The notes beneath the pieces were generated by a model. The model had not been told where the DNA came from. It made no database searches and saw only the letters and a program-made list of their open reading frames with translations. A program made the position numbers and the translations under genes. Source: UMGS1370 sp046957575 (lineage in GTDB: Bacteria > Bacillota > Clostridia > Lachnospirales > Lachnospiraceae). Taken from it: a stretch of 64,000 nucleotides of DNA. Shown in pieces: positions 27,517 through 37,230 of the stretch; positions within the stretch are counted from its first letter, which is position 1, and every line of letters starts with the position of its first letter. The stretch lies in assembly GCA_046957575.1 (NCBI GenBank), contig JBKUOG010000001.1, forward strand, positions 124,001-188,000, written 5' to 3'.

Positions 27517-28758
27517 TTAATCCATGGTCTCTGCCTTGCAGAATATAAGCAGGCCAATGGTAAATAAAACCGCCAGCACTCCTACTCCCATGCTGGGATT
27601 GCCGGTAGCCTGGCTGATAATTCCCACTAAAGCTGTCCCCAAAAATGCGGCTCCTTTTCCGCATATATCAAAAATCCCAAAAAATTCTCCTGATTTTTCC
27701 GGCGGAATAATCTTAGCAAAATAAGAACGGGACAGTGCCTGAATGGCCCCCTGGAACATGCCCACGCAGACTGCCAGTACCCAAAATTCCCACTGCTTAT
27801 CAAGCTGGATGGCAAACAGCGCGATTCCGATATAGGCGAGAATGCAGAACTTAATCAGTTTTCCTGCCGGATAGTTTTTTGCTGCCCTTCCAAATAAAAG
27901 GGCAAATGGGAATGCCACGATCTGAGTAAGCAAAAGCGCCAGCAATAATCCTTGGGAATCCAGCCCCAGGGCGCTTCCATAAACAGTTGCCATGTCAATA
28001 ATGGTATAAACCCCGTCTATGTAAAAGAAAAAAGCCAGTAAATACACCAAAATTTTGGGATTTTGTTTTAAATCCCCAAACGAATGGGCAAGACGGGAAA
28101 AGACGGAAACTGCATTTTGTGAAGACTTTTCGGCAAAATTCACCTGCCGGTAATGGCGCAAAAGAGGAAGGGTAACTGCCAGCCACCACAATGCGGTAAA
28201 GCAAAAGGCAGCCGCCATAGCCCCTGCCATGGTAAGTCCCAGTTTATCATAAAACAGTACAATGGCCAGGCTGACTATAAACGGAATACAGCTTCCTAAG
28301 TATCCCCATGCATACCCATGAGAAGAGACCTGATCCATTCGCTCTTTTTCTGTGATATCGGAAAGCATGGAATCATAAAAAATCAGACTGGCAGAATATC
28401 CTACCTTGGCTGCCACAAATGCAGCCAAAAATCCAAACCAGGACCGGGGAATGGCAAGAGATGCGCATCCAATGACTCCTGTCAGCATAAATATAGTAAA
28501 GAGCGGCTTTTTATATCCTTTTGTATCTGCCATAGCACCAAGCAGCGGGCCGATAAATGCCACACACAAGGTTGCCGCAGAAGCCGCATACCCCCAGTAA
28601 GCCACATAGTCTGCTTCTGACAGTCCTGCCTGCTCTGCCAGAGCATTAAAATAAATGGGAATAATGGCGGATGCCAGAAGAATAAACGCAGAATTTCCCA
28701 CATCATACAAAATCCAATATTTTTCCAGTTTTGTCAACTTCATTTTTTCCATACTCAC
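27517..28758 (-). CDS. UMF1-family MFS transporter (Atg22-like)
   Basis: 413 aa with about twelve membrane segments. N-terminal LEKYWILYDVGNSAFILLAS and GPLLGAMADTKGYKK are typical of the UMF1 family of major facilitators, relatives of the fungal vacuolar effluxer Atg22. It lies 20 bp upstream of the two ABC genes and may be in one operon with them. The start could also be M3 or M6. Substrate unknown. Confidence 0.85.
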   Translation of the reverse strand: MSMEKMKLTKLEKYWILYDVGNSAFILLASAIIPIYFNALAEQAGLSEADYVAYWGYAASAATLCVAFIGPLLGAMADTKGYKKPLFTIFMLTGVIGCASLAIPRSWFGFLAAFVAAKVGYSASLIFYDSMLSDITEKERMDQVSSHGYAWGYLGSCIPFIVSLAIVLFYDKLGLTMAGAMAAAFCFTALWWLAVTLPLLRHYRQVNFAEKSSQNAVSVFSRLAHSFGDLKQNPKILVYLLAFFFYIDGVYTIIDMATVYGSALGLDSQGLLLALLLTQIVAFPFALLFGRAAKNYPAGKLIKFCILAYIGIALFAIQLDKQWEFWVLAVCVGMFQGAIQALSRSYFAKIIPPEKSGEFFGIFDICGKGAAFLGTALVGIISQATGNPSMGVGVLAVLFTIGLLIFCKAETMD

Positions 28759-28837
28759 TTGTCTCCCTGATAGGCCTTGTTATTTTTCCCCGGACATGGT
28801 ATATTTTTACCAGCAAAATCGGAAAGGAGTGTCTCTT

Positions 28838-29653
28838 ATGCTGACTTGCCTGCTGTACGGACAGCGGATTATTAAAAAATACATATCTGATGAGATCACC
28901 GTATATGCTGCTCAGGCTTCTTTTTTTATCATTATGGCAGCATTTCCCTTTACCATGCTGATGCTGTCCATTATCCAGGTCATCCCCAGCATCAGTCAGA
29001 ACGATTTGTTGGAGCTTTTTGGTCCCATTATCCCCCGTCAGTTCAGTCAGATCCTGTTTAGTCTGATCAACAGCCTTTACACAGAATCTCCGGCCGCCCT
29101 GCTGTCTTTATCCGCTCTGGCTGCCTTATGGTCTGCCTCCAAAGGGATGTTGGGCATTGCAAAAGGGTTAAACCGCATCCAGGGAGATCACTCGCACAGA
29201 GGATACATCATAACCCGTATCATCTGTTCCGGATACACCATTGTCTTTATCCTGGTCTGCATCCTCTCCCTGGTGCTTTTGGTGTTCGGCGATACTCTGA
29301 GCGGTTTTATTTTGAAAATATTTCCGTTTTTAGCGCCTATTACCCAGTATATCATAAATGTGCGGACTCTGCTATCCCTGGGAACCTTAATCTTCTGTTT
29401 TACCGGACTTTATACCTTTGTCCCCAACCGGGACCTCTGCTGGCGCAACCAGGTGCCGGGAGCTATCTTCTCTACTCTGTGCTGGATCGGAATTTCCTTT
29501 GGATTTTCCATCTACTTCCACTATTTTAATAAATTTTCCTACACCTACGGAAGTTTAACAGCCGTTGTCCTGCTGATGCTGTGGCTCTACTGCTGCATCT
29601 GCGCCCTGTTTTTAGGGGCGGAAATTAATTACTTTTACAGCGAGAAAAAATAA
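28838..29653 (+). CDS. YihY/BrkB family inner-membrane protein
   Basis: 271 aa from the ATG at 28838, chosen for AAAGGAG 9 bp upstream. The frame reaches back further, but only into the divergent promoter region. Six membrane segments and the conserved AAFPFTMLMLSIIQVIP, WSASKGMLGIAKGLNR and TYGSLTAVVLLMLWLY segments place it in the YihY/BrkB family, once called ribonuclease BN in error. It is probably a membrane transporter or channel. The role is unsettled. Confidence 0.88.
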   Translation: MLTCLLYGQRIIKKYISDEITVYAAQASFFIIMAAFPFTMLMLSIIQVIPSISQNDLLELFGPIIPRQFSQILFSLINSLYTESPAALLSLSALAALWSASKGMLGIAKGLNRIQGDHSHRGYIITRIICSGYTIVFILVCILSLVLLVFGDTLSGFILKIFPFLAPITQYIINVRTLLSLGTLIFCFTGLYTFVPNRDLCWRNQVPGAIFSTLCWIGISFGFSIYFHYFNKFSYTYGSLTAVVLLMLWLYCCICALFLGAEINYFYSEKK

Positions 29654-29700
29654 AAAGGCTTATCGGCTGCCCCGCCAAAAGGGAGATCCGATAAGCTTTT
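29653..29700. terminator. Bidirectional terminator between yihY-like gene and hemL
   Basis: Stem AAAAGGCTTATCGG / CCGATAAGCTTTT with one bulged base and a 21-base loop, T-rich on both sides. It begins in the stop codon of the plus-strand gene and lies 16 bp from the hemL stop. Confidence 0.8.
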
Positions 29701-29716
29701 CTGTTTTAACTCATTT

Positions 29717-31000
29717 TTACTGCTGCTCTTCCAAATACTCTCTTAAAATATCCATGGTAATGTCTATCAGTTCCTTTGTATGGGCATTGGAAATGAAAAT
29801 AGACTCAAACTGGGAGGGCGCCATGCTGATGCCGTTTGTGATCATATGGTTAAAGTAACGGCCAAATTCAGTCACATCAGAGGTCTTTGCGTCCTCATAA
29901 TTGTGAACCGGATGATCGGTAAAGAAAATGCAGCTTAATGAGCCAACTCCGGTTACCTGCCATGGTTTTTCATAGATCTCAAACAGTTTCTTTGCACTGG
30001 TCCGGTAGTAATCGCCTAAACCATTGATATAATCATAGATTTCCGGATTCTCGTCCAGCATGGTAAGTTCTGCCAGGCCTGCAGACATAGCTACCGGATT
30101 GCCGCTCAATGTACCTGCCTGATACACGCCTCCCAAAGGCGCTACCAGTTCCATCAATTCCTTACGGCCGCCGTAGCATCCTACCGGCATGCCGCCTCCG
30201 ATAATTTTTCCAAAGGTGCTCAAATCAGGAGTTACTCCAAACAGGCCCTGGGCTCCGGCTTTGCTTAAACGAAAACCTGTAATCACCTCATCAAAAATCA
30301 GCAGTGCGCCTTCTCTGGTACAGATATCCCGCATTGCCTGTAAAAATCCTTCCTGGGGAGGAACTACACCCATGTTGCCTGCAACCGGCTCCAAAATTAC
30401 TGCGGCAATCTGCCCCGGATACCGGGAAAACAGCTCTTCTACGCTGGACGGATCATTATAAACAGCTGTCAGCGTATCTTCGGCGCAGCCAGAAGGCACG
30501 CCTAAACTATCCGGAACGCCGCTGGTCATGGCTCCGGATCCTGCTTTTACCAGCATGGAATCCGAATGACCATGGTAGCACCCTGCAAATTTCAAAATTT
30601 TACTGCGCCCGGTATATCCTCTTGCAAGGCGGACTGCAGACATAACGGCCTCGGTTCCGGAGTTGACCATGCGCATCATTTCCATAGATGGAACCATTTT
30701 CTTTATTCGTTCTGCAACCTGAATCTCAATTCCGGTTGCAGCGCCAAAACTCAGTCCTTTTTCCGCAGCCTTTACCACTGCTTCGTATACAACCGGATGA
30801 TTGTGTCCTAAAATCATGGGCCCCCAGGATCCGATATAGTCAATATAACGGTTACCATCCACATCCCACACATAAGGCCCTCTTGCCCGCTCAATAAATC
30901 TGGGATGGCTGCCCACTGACCGGAATGCGCGGACCGGACTGTTTACGCCGCCCGGCATCAAATTCACTGCTTCACTAAATAATTGCTCTGATTTTGTCAT
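29717..31000 (-). CDS. hemL: Glutamate-1-semialdehyde 2,1-aminomutase
   Basis: 427-aa PLP enzyme converting glutamate-1-semialdehyde to 5-aminolevulinate, the C5 route to tetrapyrroles. Signatures: GGVNSPVRAFRSVG, GATTGIE-like GAATGIEIQVAERI, MRMVNSGTEAVMSAVRLAR, LIFDEVITGFRL and the PLP lysine in STFGKIIGGGMPVG. Its ATG overlaps the TAA of hemB (TAATG), so the two are translationally coupled. The C-terminal half is complete. Confidence 0.97.
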   Translation of the reverse strand: MTKSEQLFSEAVNLMPGGVNSPVRAFRSVGSHPRFIERARGPYVWDVDGNRYIDYIGSWGPMILGHNHPVVYEAVVKAAEKGLSFGAATGIEIQVAERIKKMVPSMEMMRMVNSGTEAVMSAVRLARGYTGRSKILKFAGCYHGHSDSMLVKAGSGAMTSGVPDSLGVPSGCAEDTLTAVYNDPSSVEELFSRYPGQIAAVILEPVAGNMGVVPPQEGFLQAMRDICTREGALLIFDEVITGFRLSKAGAQGLFGVTPDLSTFGKIIGGGMPVGCYGGRKELMELVAPLGGVYQAGTLSGNPVAMSAGLAELTMLDENPEIYDYINGLGDYYRTSAKKLFEIYEKPWQVTGVGSLSCIFFTDHPVHNYEDAKTSDVTEFGRYFNHMITNGISMAPSQFESIFISNAHTKELIDITMDILREYLEEQQ

Positions 31001-31986
31001 TACCCAATTCTCCCCTCATCCATAAATCTGGCCAGTTCTTTTGCAAAATAAGTCAGAAGAATATTGCATCCTGCCCGGTAAATGCTGGCAGCAGTCTCAC
31101 AGATTAAATTATCTTCATCAATATAGCCTAACTTTCCTCCTGCCTTGATCATGGCATACTCGCCGCTGACACTGTAGGCAGCAACCGGAAGGTCAATGGC
31201 ATCTGCAGTCTCTCTGATAATATCCAGGTAAGACAGGGCCGGCTTAATCATAATAATGTCCGCTCCCTCTTCGATATCAGAAAATACCTCCTTCAATGCC
31301 TCTTTTCGGTTGTGATAGTCCATCTGATAACTCTTTCTGTCCCCAAAAGACGGCGCAGATCCGGCGGCATCCCGAAACGGGCCATAAAAACCGGACGCAT
31401 ATTTGGCAGAATAAGCCATAATCGGAGTGGTTTCATATCCGTTATCGTCTAAAATTTCCCGAATGGCAGCTACCCGTCCGTCCATCATATCAGAAGGCGC
31501 TACCATATCGGCTCCTGCCTGAACCTGGGACAGAGCGATTTTTGCCAGATATTCCAATGTTTTATCATTATCCACATAGTGACCATCCAGGATACCGCAG
31601 TGTCCATGGGAGGTGTATTCACACATACACACGTCGCCAATGTAGTACAGATCCGGCACGCTTTCTTTTGCTTTCCGGAATGCCTTCTGGATAATGCCGT
31701 CTTCCGCATAAGCGCCGCTTCCGCAGGCATCCTTGTGGTCGGGAATACCAAACAGCATAACGCTTGGAACTCCTGCCTTTGCAACCTCTTCCAGCGCCTG
31801 TGGCAGACGGTCCACGCTGTAGCGGAACTGTCCCGGCATTGTAGGGATTTCTTCTTTAATATTTGTACCTTCTTTTACAAACATGGGATAAATCAAAGAA
31901 GACTTATCCATCCGGGTTTCCCGGACCATTTTTCTCAGAAGGGGGGTAGTACGCAGCCTTCTCGGTCTTTGAACCAAATCAATCAT
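31000..31986 (-). CDS. hemB: Porphobilinogen synthase (delta-aminolevulinate dehydratase)
   Basis: 328 aa from the ATG at 31986 (AGAGGATG before it). The ORF extends upstream only through a region overlapping the neighbour's end. It condenses two 5-aminolevulinates. The zinc-binding cysteines are present (DVCMCEYTSHGHCG), with catalytic lysines in AYSAKYASGFYGPF and MIKPALSYLD, and the substrate loop SAPSFGDRKSYQ. It is coupled to hemL. The remaining tetrapyrrole genes are not in the window, so the end product (heme, sirohaem or cobalamin) is open. metH nearby needs cobalamin. Confidence 0.96.
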   Translation of the reverse strand: MIDLVQRPRRLRTTPLLRKMVRETRMDKSSLIYPMFVKEGTNIKEEIPTMPGQFRYSVDRLPQALEEVAKAGVPSVMLFGIPDHKDACGSGAYAEDGIIQKAFRKAKESVPDLYYIGDVCMCEYTSHGHCGILDGHYVDNDKTLEYLAKIALSQVQAGADMVAPSDMMDGRVAAIREILDDNGYETTPIMAYSAKYASGFYGPFRDAAGSAPSFGDRKSYQMDYHNRKEALKEVFSDIEEGADIIMIKPALSYLDIIRETADAIDLPVAAYSVSGEYAMIKAGGKLGYIDEDNLICETAASIYRAGCNILLTYFAKELARFMDEGRIG

Positions 31987-32056
31987 GATTACATCCTCTT
32001 TTCTCTTAAGCTGGGGCAGTCTTTCATGTCCCTGATGCCTTACACTATAGCACACT

Positions 32057-33223
32057 TTACAATCCAAAATCAATCAGATTATAGTCCTTTAACGCCCAGA
32101 TACTATACATCACCACGACTGTATCCGGTCTGTTTGTTTTTAGATATTCTTTTACAGAAATCTTCGGCTCTATCCGCAAATCAATGGCTTCTATCTGGCG
32201 GATGCCAAGACTTAAAAAGGAAGCCACAGGGCGGGCAAAAGAGTCTTTTAAAAGCAGCAGCTTTTTGTCATTTACTGCATCTTCATTTGTAATCCGCATC
32301 AGATTATAGTCGTCCCCTGTATAAACCGCATAGGGAATGTGGCTGTCATCATAATACCTGGCGTCTGTAATCTGACTGAAATCCAAAAGGGCCTGTGAAA
32401 AATCGCCTTCCCGCACAAGGTTTCTCTCCGGCACCTCCATCTGGAGGTGACTCTCAAAATCAGGCAGAATCACTGAAATATCGTCTGCTCCGCCAAAATA
32501 CTTTCCAGTTCTCTTTCCATAAGAGCCTAAAAATCCCTTAGGAAAATTGATTTGGTCGAAATTTGCCGGATCCGTTAAAAATGGAGCAATCTCATATCCA
32601 TACTCTGCGTTCAGCCGCTCTGCCAGTTTTTGATAGCCCCAGAAAGCGCCTTCCAGATTCCAGTGGTGATCCGTATGAAAAAACAAATCTTCATGGGAAA
32701 GTCCCTCCTCATGAAGGAGCTGGCGCAGGTCCATAACCGGAACCCCGGCATTTTTGAGATGTTCGATTACCTGACTGGCAGCCGGATTGACTTCGTCCGG
32801 CACGCCAACAGGCAGACCAGTATCATACTGACAGACCTTAGATGGCGCAAATACGCACAAAAAGGGGATCTCCAGTTCTTTGCAGGATTCATAAAGCAAA
32901 ATCAGACTGTCTGCCGTATCCTGCACATCAAAATGATTGCTTAAACGCTCTAAATCTCCATTGTCTAAGCGCACAGTATCATTGCAGGTGCGCAGAAAAG
33001 CCATACGTTTTGCCAGACCATTGGCCTCAATAAACCGATACCGGCCTTTTAACTCTTCACCGTAATAGTGTTCCAGAGATCTCGAAATCCCTGCCCAGCT
33101 TTTCTCTGTGCTGTTCTGTACAGCCTCTTTCGCTTCCGGCAGATTCCACACTCCCATACTGGCAATAAAAAGCAAAAAGACAATTGTAAGGCCATATCGG
33201 TTGATTTTTTTTAATATCTGCAT
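32057..33223 (-). CDS. DHHW/AlgX-like protein, probable O-acyltransferase partner
   Basis: About 388 aa. The ATG at 33223 places the single membrane helix (YGLTIVFLLFIASMGVWN) at the N-terminus. A TTG at 33286 in the same frame is a possible longer start, and ribosome sites are weak for both. The exported part belongs to the DHHW/AlgX-AlgJ SGNH-like group: FFHTDHHWNLEGAFWGYQKL carries the His residues of the active centre, and LLLKDSFARPVASFL holds the DS motif. It directly follows an MBOAT acyltransferase gene. Together such pairs move acetyl groups onto extracellular glycans. The glycan is unknown. Confidence 0.85.
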   Translation of the reverse strand: MQILKKINRYGLTIVFLLFIASMGVWNLPEAKEAVQNSTEKSWAGISRSLEHYYGEELKGRYRFIEANGLAKRMAFLRTCNDTVRLDNGDLERLSNHFDVQDTADSLILLYESCKELEIPFLCVFAPSKVCQYDTGLPVGVPDEVNPAASQVIEHLKNAGVPVMDLRQLLHEEGLSHEDLFFHTDHHWNLEGAFWGYQKLAERLNAEYGYEIAPFLTDPANFDQINFPKGFLGSYGKRTGKYFGGADDISVILPDFESHLQMEVPERNLVREGDFSQALLDFSQITDARYYDDSHIPYAVYTGDDYNLMRITNEDAVNDKKLLLLKDSFARPVASFLSLGIRQIEAIDLRIEPKISVKEYLKTNRPDTVVVMYSIWALKDYNLIDFGL

Positions 33224-33299
33224 AATCCTATTCTTTCTGATGTTGTGATGGTCCCATTCAGGGCGGCGCATCTTCTTGTCAGGCAAACCTGAATGATTT

Positions 33300-34724
33300 C
33301 TAGAAATTAAAGTAAATAAAGGGATTGTGGGCTCCTATGACCAGTTCAGAAACAGCCAGCAAAAACAGGAGGAACACTCCCCCATGGACAGCCAAACGGC
33401 CCAGTTCTGACCCCTGTTCTCCATCTGCCCAGGTCAGAAATTTTCCAACCGCAGGCGTACTCCCCAAAATTGCGGCAAGAAAGTACCACCGGTACTCCCA
33501 CACATAGTAAAGAGTCCAGGACACAGAAGGATGGGACGTTTCCAGACCAAACATGGTCTTTAAATAAAGAACTGCCTCTCCCATACTTTCTGCCCTAAAC
33601 AGCACCCACCCGCAGATGATGCACAGCAGGGTAAGGATCCGATACAGCCATCCCAATCCATGGCTTTTAGCCCGTTCCGGAAGGTGAAACAGCTTTTCTC
33701 CTGTTAAAAGGACAAAGTAAAACAGTCCCCAGCAAAGAAAGGTCCAGCCTGCCCCATGCCAGATTCCAGTCAAAAACCAGACTGCAAAAAGATTGCGCAC
33801 CAATTTCCATTTAGAATCCACCCTGGATCCTCCTAATGGAATATAGACGTAATCCCGAAACCAGATACTTAAGGAAATATGCCACCGCCTCCAAAAATCC
33901 GTCACAGATTCCGCCATATACGGATACCGGAAATTTTCCGGAAAATAGAATCCAAACATCTGTCCCAGACCAATAGCCATGTCCGAATATGCGGAAAAAT
34001 CAAAATAAATCTGGAACGTGTAGGAAACCGCCCCCAGCCATGCAGCTCCTGTGGTCAGTTCCCCTGCAGCCGGAAGGGTAAAGATATAGTCTGCGATCAC
34101 AGCCATAGTGTTGGCCACCAGAATCTTTTTGATAAATCCGTATAAAAAGCGGTGAACCCCTGCCAAAAATCCGTCTTCCGTCACCTTCCGGCTGTAAATC
34201 TGCTGGGAAAACGTCTCATACCTGACAATGGGACCTGCAATGAGCTGAGGAAAAAATGCAATGTAAAGCCCCACATTTAAAATATTTTTCTGCACATTCC
34301 CATGCTGCCGATACACATCAATCACATAAGACATGGCCTGAAATGTAAAAAATGAAATTCCAATGGGAAGAGCAATATCAACAGACGCAAATATCTGACG
34401 TCCCGCTGCCTGATTGACTGTTTCCACAAAAAAATTCATGTACTTAAAATATCCTAAAAGAGCCAGATTGCAGACAGCCATGATAACCAGACACAGACGG
34501 CATCCCAGCTGATGTCTGCGGAGTTTGTCCACTGCCAGACCAAATCCGTAGTTCATGACAATGGACATTGCCATAATCTTCACAAACTCCGGTTCCCCCC
34601 AGGCATAAAACACCAGGCTGGCTGCTAGTAGCCAGAGATTTCTGAAAACCTTTGGCAGCAGGAAATATCCGGCCAGAGTCACCGGCAGAAACAAGATTAA
34701 AAATGACATGCTGGAAAATAACAC
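33300..34724 (-). CDS. MBOAT-family O-acyltransferase (AlgI/DltB-like)
   Basis: 474-aa integral membrane protein with about eleven helices. The family motifs are seen: FFTFQAMSYVIDVYRQ, the IYFDFSAYSDMAIGLGQM segment, WHISLSIWFRDYVYIPLGG, and the catalytic His in FLTGIWHGAGWTF. These proteins pass acyl groups across the membrane to a partner, here the DHHW protein encoded 77 bp downstream. No dlt genes are near, so teichoic-acid D-alanylation is unlikely. Acetylation of a cell-wall polysaccharide is more plausible. Confidence 0.93.
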   Translation of the reverse strand: MLFSSMSFLILFLPVTLAGYFLLPKVFRNLWLLAASLVFYAWGEPEFVKIMAMSIVMNYGFGLAVDKLRRHQLGCRLCLVIMAVCNLALLGYFKYMNFFVETVNQAAGRQIFASVDIALPIGISFFTFQAMSYVIDVYRQHGNVQKNILNVGLYIAFFPQLIAGPIVRYETFSQQIYSRKVTEDGFLAGVHRFLYGFIKKILVANTMAVIADYIFTLPAAGELTTGAAWLGAVSYTFQIYFDFSAYSDMAIGLGQMFGFYFPENFRYPYMAESVTDFWRRWHISLSIWFRDYVYIPLGGSRVDSKWKLVRNLFAVWFLTGIWHGAGWTFLCWGLFYFVLLTGEKLFHLPERAKSHGLGWLYRILTLLCIICGWVLFRAESMGEAVLYLKTMFGLETSHPSVSWTLYYVWEYRWYFLAAILGSTPAVGKFLTWADGEQGSELGRLAVHGGVFLLFLLAVSELVIGAHNPFIYFNF

Positions 34725-34742
34725 TGTACTGCTCCTTTTATC

Positions 34743-37181
34743 TTAAACATTGTCTTCTGCTGCCTGGCGGCAAATCACTGTTTCTGCAAAATTGACAGAA
34801 GCCATGGCATCTTTGCAGTAACAGTCTGCGCCAATCGTCTCTGCGTAATCCCTGGTCAAAACTGCTCCGCCAACCATCACCTTTACCCAGGGAGTTCTCT
34901 CTCTCAAAAGACGGATAGTTGCTTCCATGCTTGGAACCGTAGTGGTCATTAACGCACTTAATCCCACTACCGGCACGTGTTCTTTTTCTGCCCGGTCTGC
35001 AATAATCTTTGGATCCACGTCTCTTCCCAGATCGATGACCTGATAACTGTAATTTTCCAGCAGAACCTTCACGATATTTTTGCCGATATCGTGGATATCG
35101 CCTTTTACTGTAGCTAAAATTACCTTTCCCTTTTTTTCCTGGGTCTGGCCGTTTTTCTGCATCTCTGCCTTGAGTACCTCAAAAGCTGCTCCTGCTGCCT
35201 CTGCGCTCATCAAAAGCTGGGGCAGGAAAATCGTGCCTTTTTCAAACCCTTTTCCCACAAAATCCAGGGCCGGAATCATAATCTCATTGATGATTTCCAA
35301 AGGCTGTTTTTCCTTCAGCCAGTCAAAAGCCGAACTGGCAGCTTCCTCCCGAAATCCCCTTAAAATAGCATCAAACAGGCTGCTGTCATGCCCTGCCCCC
35401 ATCTCCTTACCCTCTGCTTTTTTCTTTAAAGTCTCTCCCAGTCCTGTGCTCTGTCCACTGTAAGTATTGATATAATCTCCGCACTGGGAATCCAGCCCTG
35501 CCAGCGCCCGGTAACAGTAGTACGCCCTCATCATGGCTTCTGAATTGGGATTGATAATGGCAGCATTAAGTCCACTCTGCATTGCCATAGTAAAAAAAGC
35601 CGCATTGATGTTTTCCCTCTGAGGAAGTCCAAAGGAAATGTTGGATACCCCCAAAATGCTTTTTCCTCCCAGTTCATCCCGAATCTTCTGAAGGGTTTCC
35701 AGAGTGGTCAGCGCTCCCTTGCTGTCTGAACTAATGGTCATGCATAATCCATCAATTAAAATGTCTTTCGCACCAATGCCATACTGGGCTGCCTTTTCAT
35801 AAATCTTTCGGGCAATCCGAATCCTTCCCTCTGCAGTATCCGGAATCCCGTTTTCATCCAGACATAAGGCCACTACCGTACCGCCGTACTTCTTTACCAG
35901 TGGAAATACGGCTTCCATCACCTCTTCTTTGCCGTTTACAGAATTAATCAGCGGCTTTCCATTGTAGACCCGCATACCTTTTTCCATGGCTTTCGGATCT
36001 GCCGTATCAATCTGAAGAGGCAAATCCGTAATGCTTTGCAGTTCCCGCACCACCTCTTCCATCATGGAAGGCTCATCAATCTCCGGCAGTCCTACATTGA
36101 CGTCCAGAATATGGGCCCCGTTATCCTGCTGGGCGGCTCCTTCCCGGAGAATGTAATTGAGATCGTGGTCCCGCAAAGCCTGTTTAAATTTGGATTTTCC
36201 TGTGGGATTAATCCGCTCTCCGATAATAATGGGATCTTTGTCAATGACCACTGCCTGGCTGTAGGAAGAAACTACTGTCCGCATCTTATCCTTTGGCCAC
36301 TGCACCAAACCTTCGGAGCAGAGAGCAACCGTCTTTTGAATGTGCTCCGGGGTAGTCCCGCAGCATCCTCCTACCACCACTGCTCCCATGGCGGCAATCT
36401 CTGCCATTTCCTTTGCAAATGTATGGCTGTCAATGTCATAAACCGTCTTTCCATTCCGACTTTTCGGAAGTCCCGCATTGGGATTTACAATCACTGGAGT
36501 ACTGGACACCTTTAACAGATTTTCCACAATGGGCTTCATCTGCACCGGCCCCAATCCGCAGTTGACACCGATTCCATCCACCCCCAGTCCTTCCAGCATT
36601 GCTGTGGCAGACTCTACTGTGCCTCCTGTCAAGAGTTTTCCCTTTTCATCAAACACCATGGTAACAAAAACCGGGAGATCGCATGCTTCTTTTACTCCTA
36701 AGACTGCAGCCTTTATCTCATAACTGTCACTCATCGTTTCAATCAGAACGCCGTCCACCCCTTCTTTCGCTCCAATGCGGGCTGCATCCCGGTACAAAGC
36801 TGCTGCATCCTCAAAATCCAAATCGCCTAACGGCTTTAAAAGTTTCCCGGTGGGTCCCAAATCCAGAACGATAAACCCGTCTTTTCCAGACTGTTTCACT
36901 GCCTGTCTGGCATTTTTCACAGCCGCCTGTATCACAGGTTCTAAATCAAACTCTGCTCCTTTATGAAATTTGAGTCCGTTGGCGCCAAACGTATTGGTCT
37001 TGATAATATCCGCCCCTGCCTCCAGATACTCTCTATGTAGCTGAATCAGAATTTCCGGGTGCAGAAGATTCCATGTCTCCGGCAGTTCTCCTGGAGCAAG
37101 TCCCTTTTCCTGAAGAATGCTTCCTGTACCGCCGTCAAAAAAAAGGCGGCGCTTTCTCATCTCTTCTAACAATTTGTGCAT
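34743..37181 (-). CDS. metH: Cobalamin-dependent methionine synthase without activation domain
   Basis: 812 aa from the ATG at 37181 (AAGGGG 9 bp before it). Domain order: homocysteine-binding barrel with the zinc cysteines GVNCGLGP and GGCCGTTPEH (residues about 1-310), pterin-binding barrel with INPTGKSKFK, DVNVGLPE and NSVNGKEE (about 320-580), the B12 cap, and the cobalamin-binding Rossmann domain with DIHDIGKNIV (about residue 695). The C-terminal AdoMet reactivation domain of E. coli MetH is absent and is supplied by the separate gene upstream. Transcribed after metF and the activation gene. Confidence 0.95.
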   Translation of the reverse strand: MHKLLEEMRKRRLFFDGGTGSILQEKGLAPGELPETWNLLHPEILIQLHREYLEAGADIIKTNTFGANGLKFHKGAEFDLEPVIQAAVKNARQAVKQSGKDGFIVLDLGPTGKLLKPLGDLDFEDAAALYRDAARIGAKEGVDGVLIETMSDSYEIKAAVLGVKEACDLPVFVTMVFDEKGKLLTGGTVESATAMLEGLGVDGIGVNCGLGPVQMKPIVENLLKVSSTPVIVNPNAGLPKSRNGKTVYDIDSHTFAKEMAEIAAMGAVVVGGCCGTTPEHIQKTVALCSEGLVQWPKDKMRTVVSSYSQAVVIDKDPIIIGERINPTGKSKFKQALRDHDLNYILREGAAQQDNGAHILDVNVGLPEIDEPSMMEEVVRELQSITDLPLQIDTADPKAMEKGMRVYNGKPLINSVNGKEEVMEAVFPLVKKYGGTVVALCLDENGIPDTAEGRIRIARKIYEKAAQYGIGAKDILIDGLCMTISSDSKGALTTLETLQKIRDELGGKSILGVSNISFGLPQRENINAAFFTMAMQSGLNAAIINPNSEAMMRAYYCYRALAGLDSQCGDYINTYSGQSTGLGETLKKKAEGKEMGAGHDSSLFDAILRGFREEAASSAFDWLKEKQPLEIINEIMIPALDFVGKGFEKGTIFLPQLLMSAEAAGAAFEVLKAEMQKNGQTQEKKGKVILATVKGDIHDIGKNIVKVLLENYSYQVIDLGRDVDPKIIADRAEKEHVPVVGLSALMTTTVPSMEATIRLLRERTPWVKVMVGGAVLTRDYAETIGADCYCKDAMASVNFAETVICRQAAEDNV

Positions 37182-37230
37182 GGCAAATTCCCCTTTTCCT
37201 ATGTTGTCTAATCCTGCAAGTTCCCCGGAT

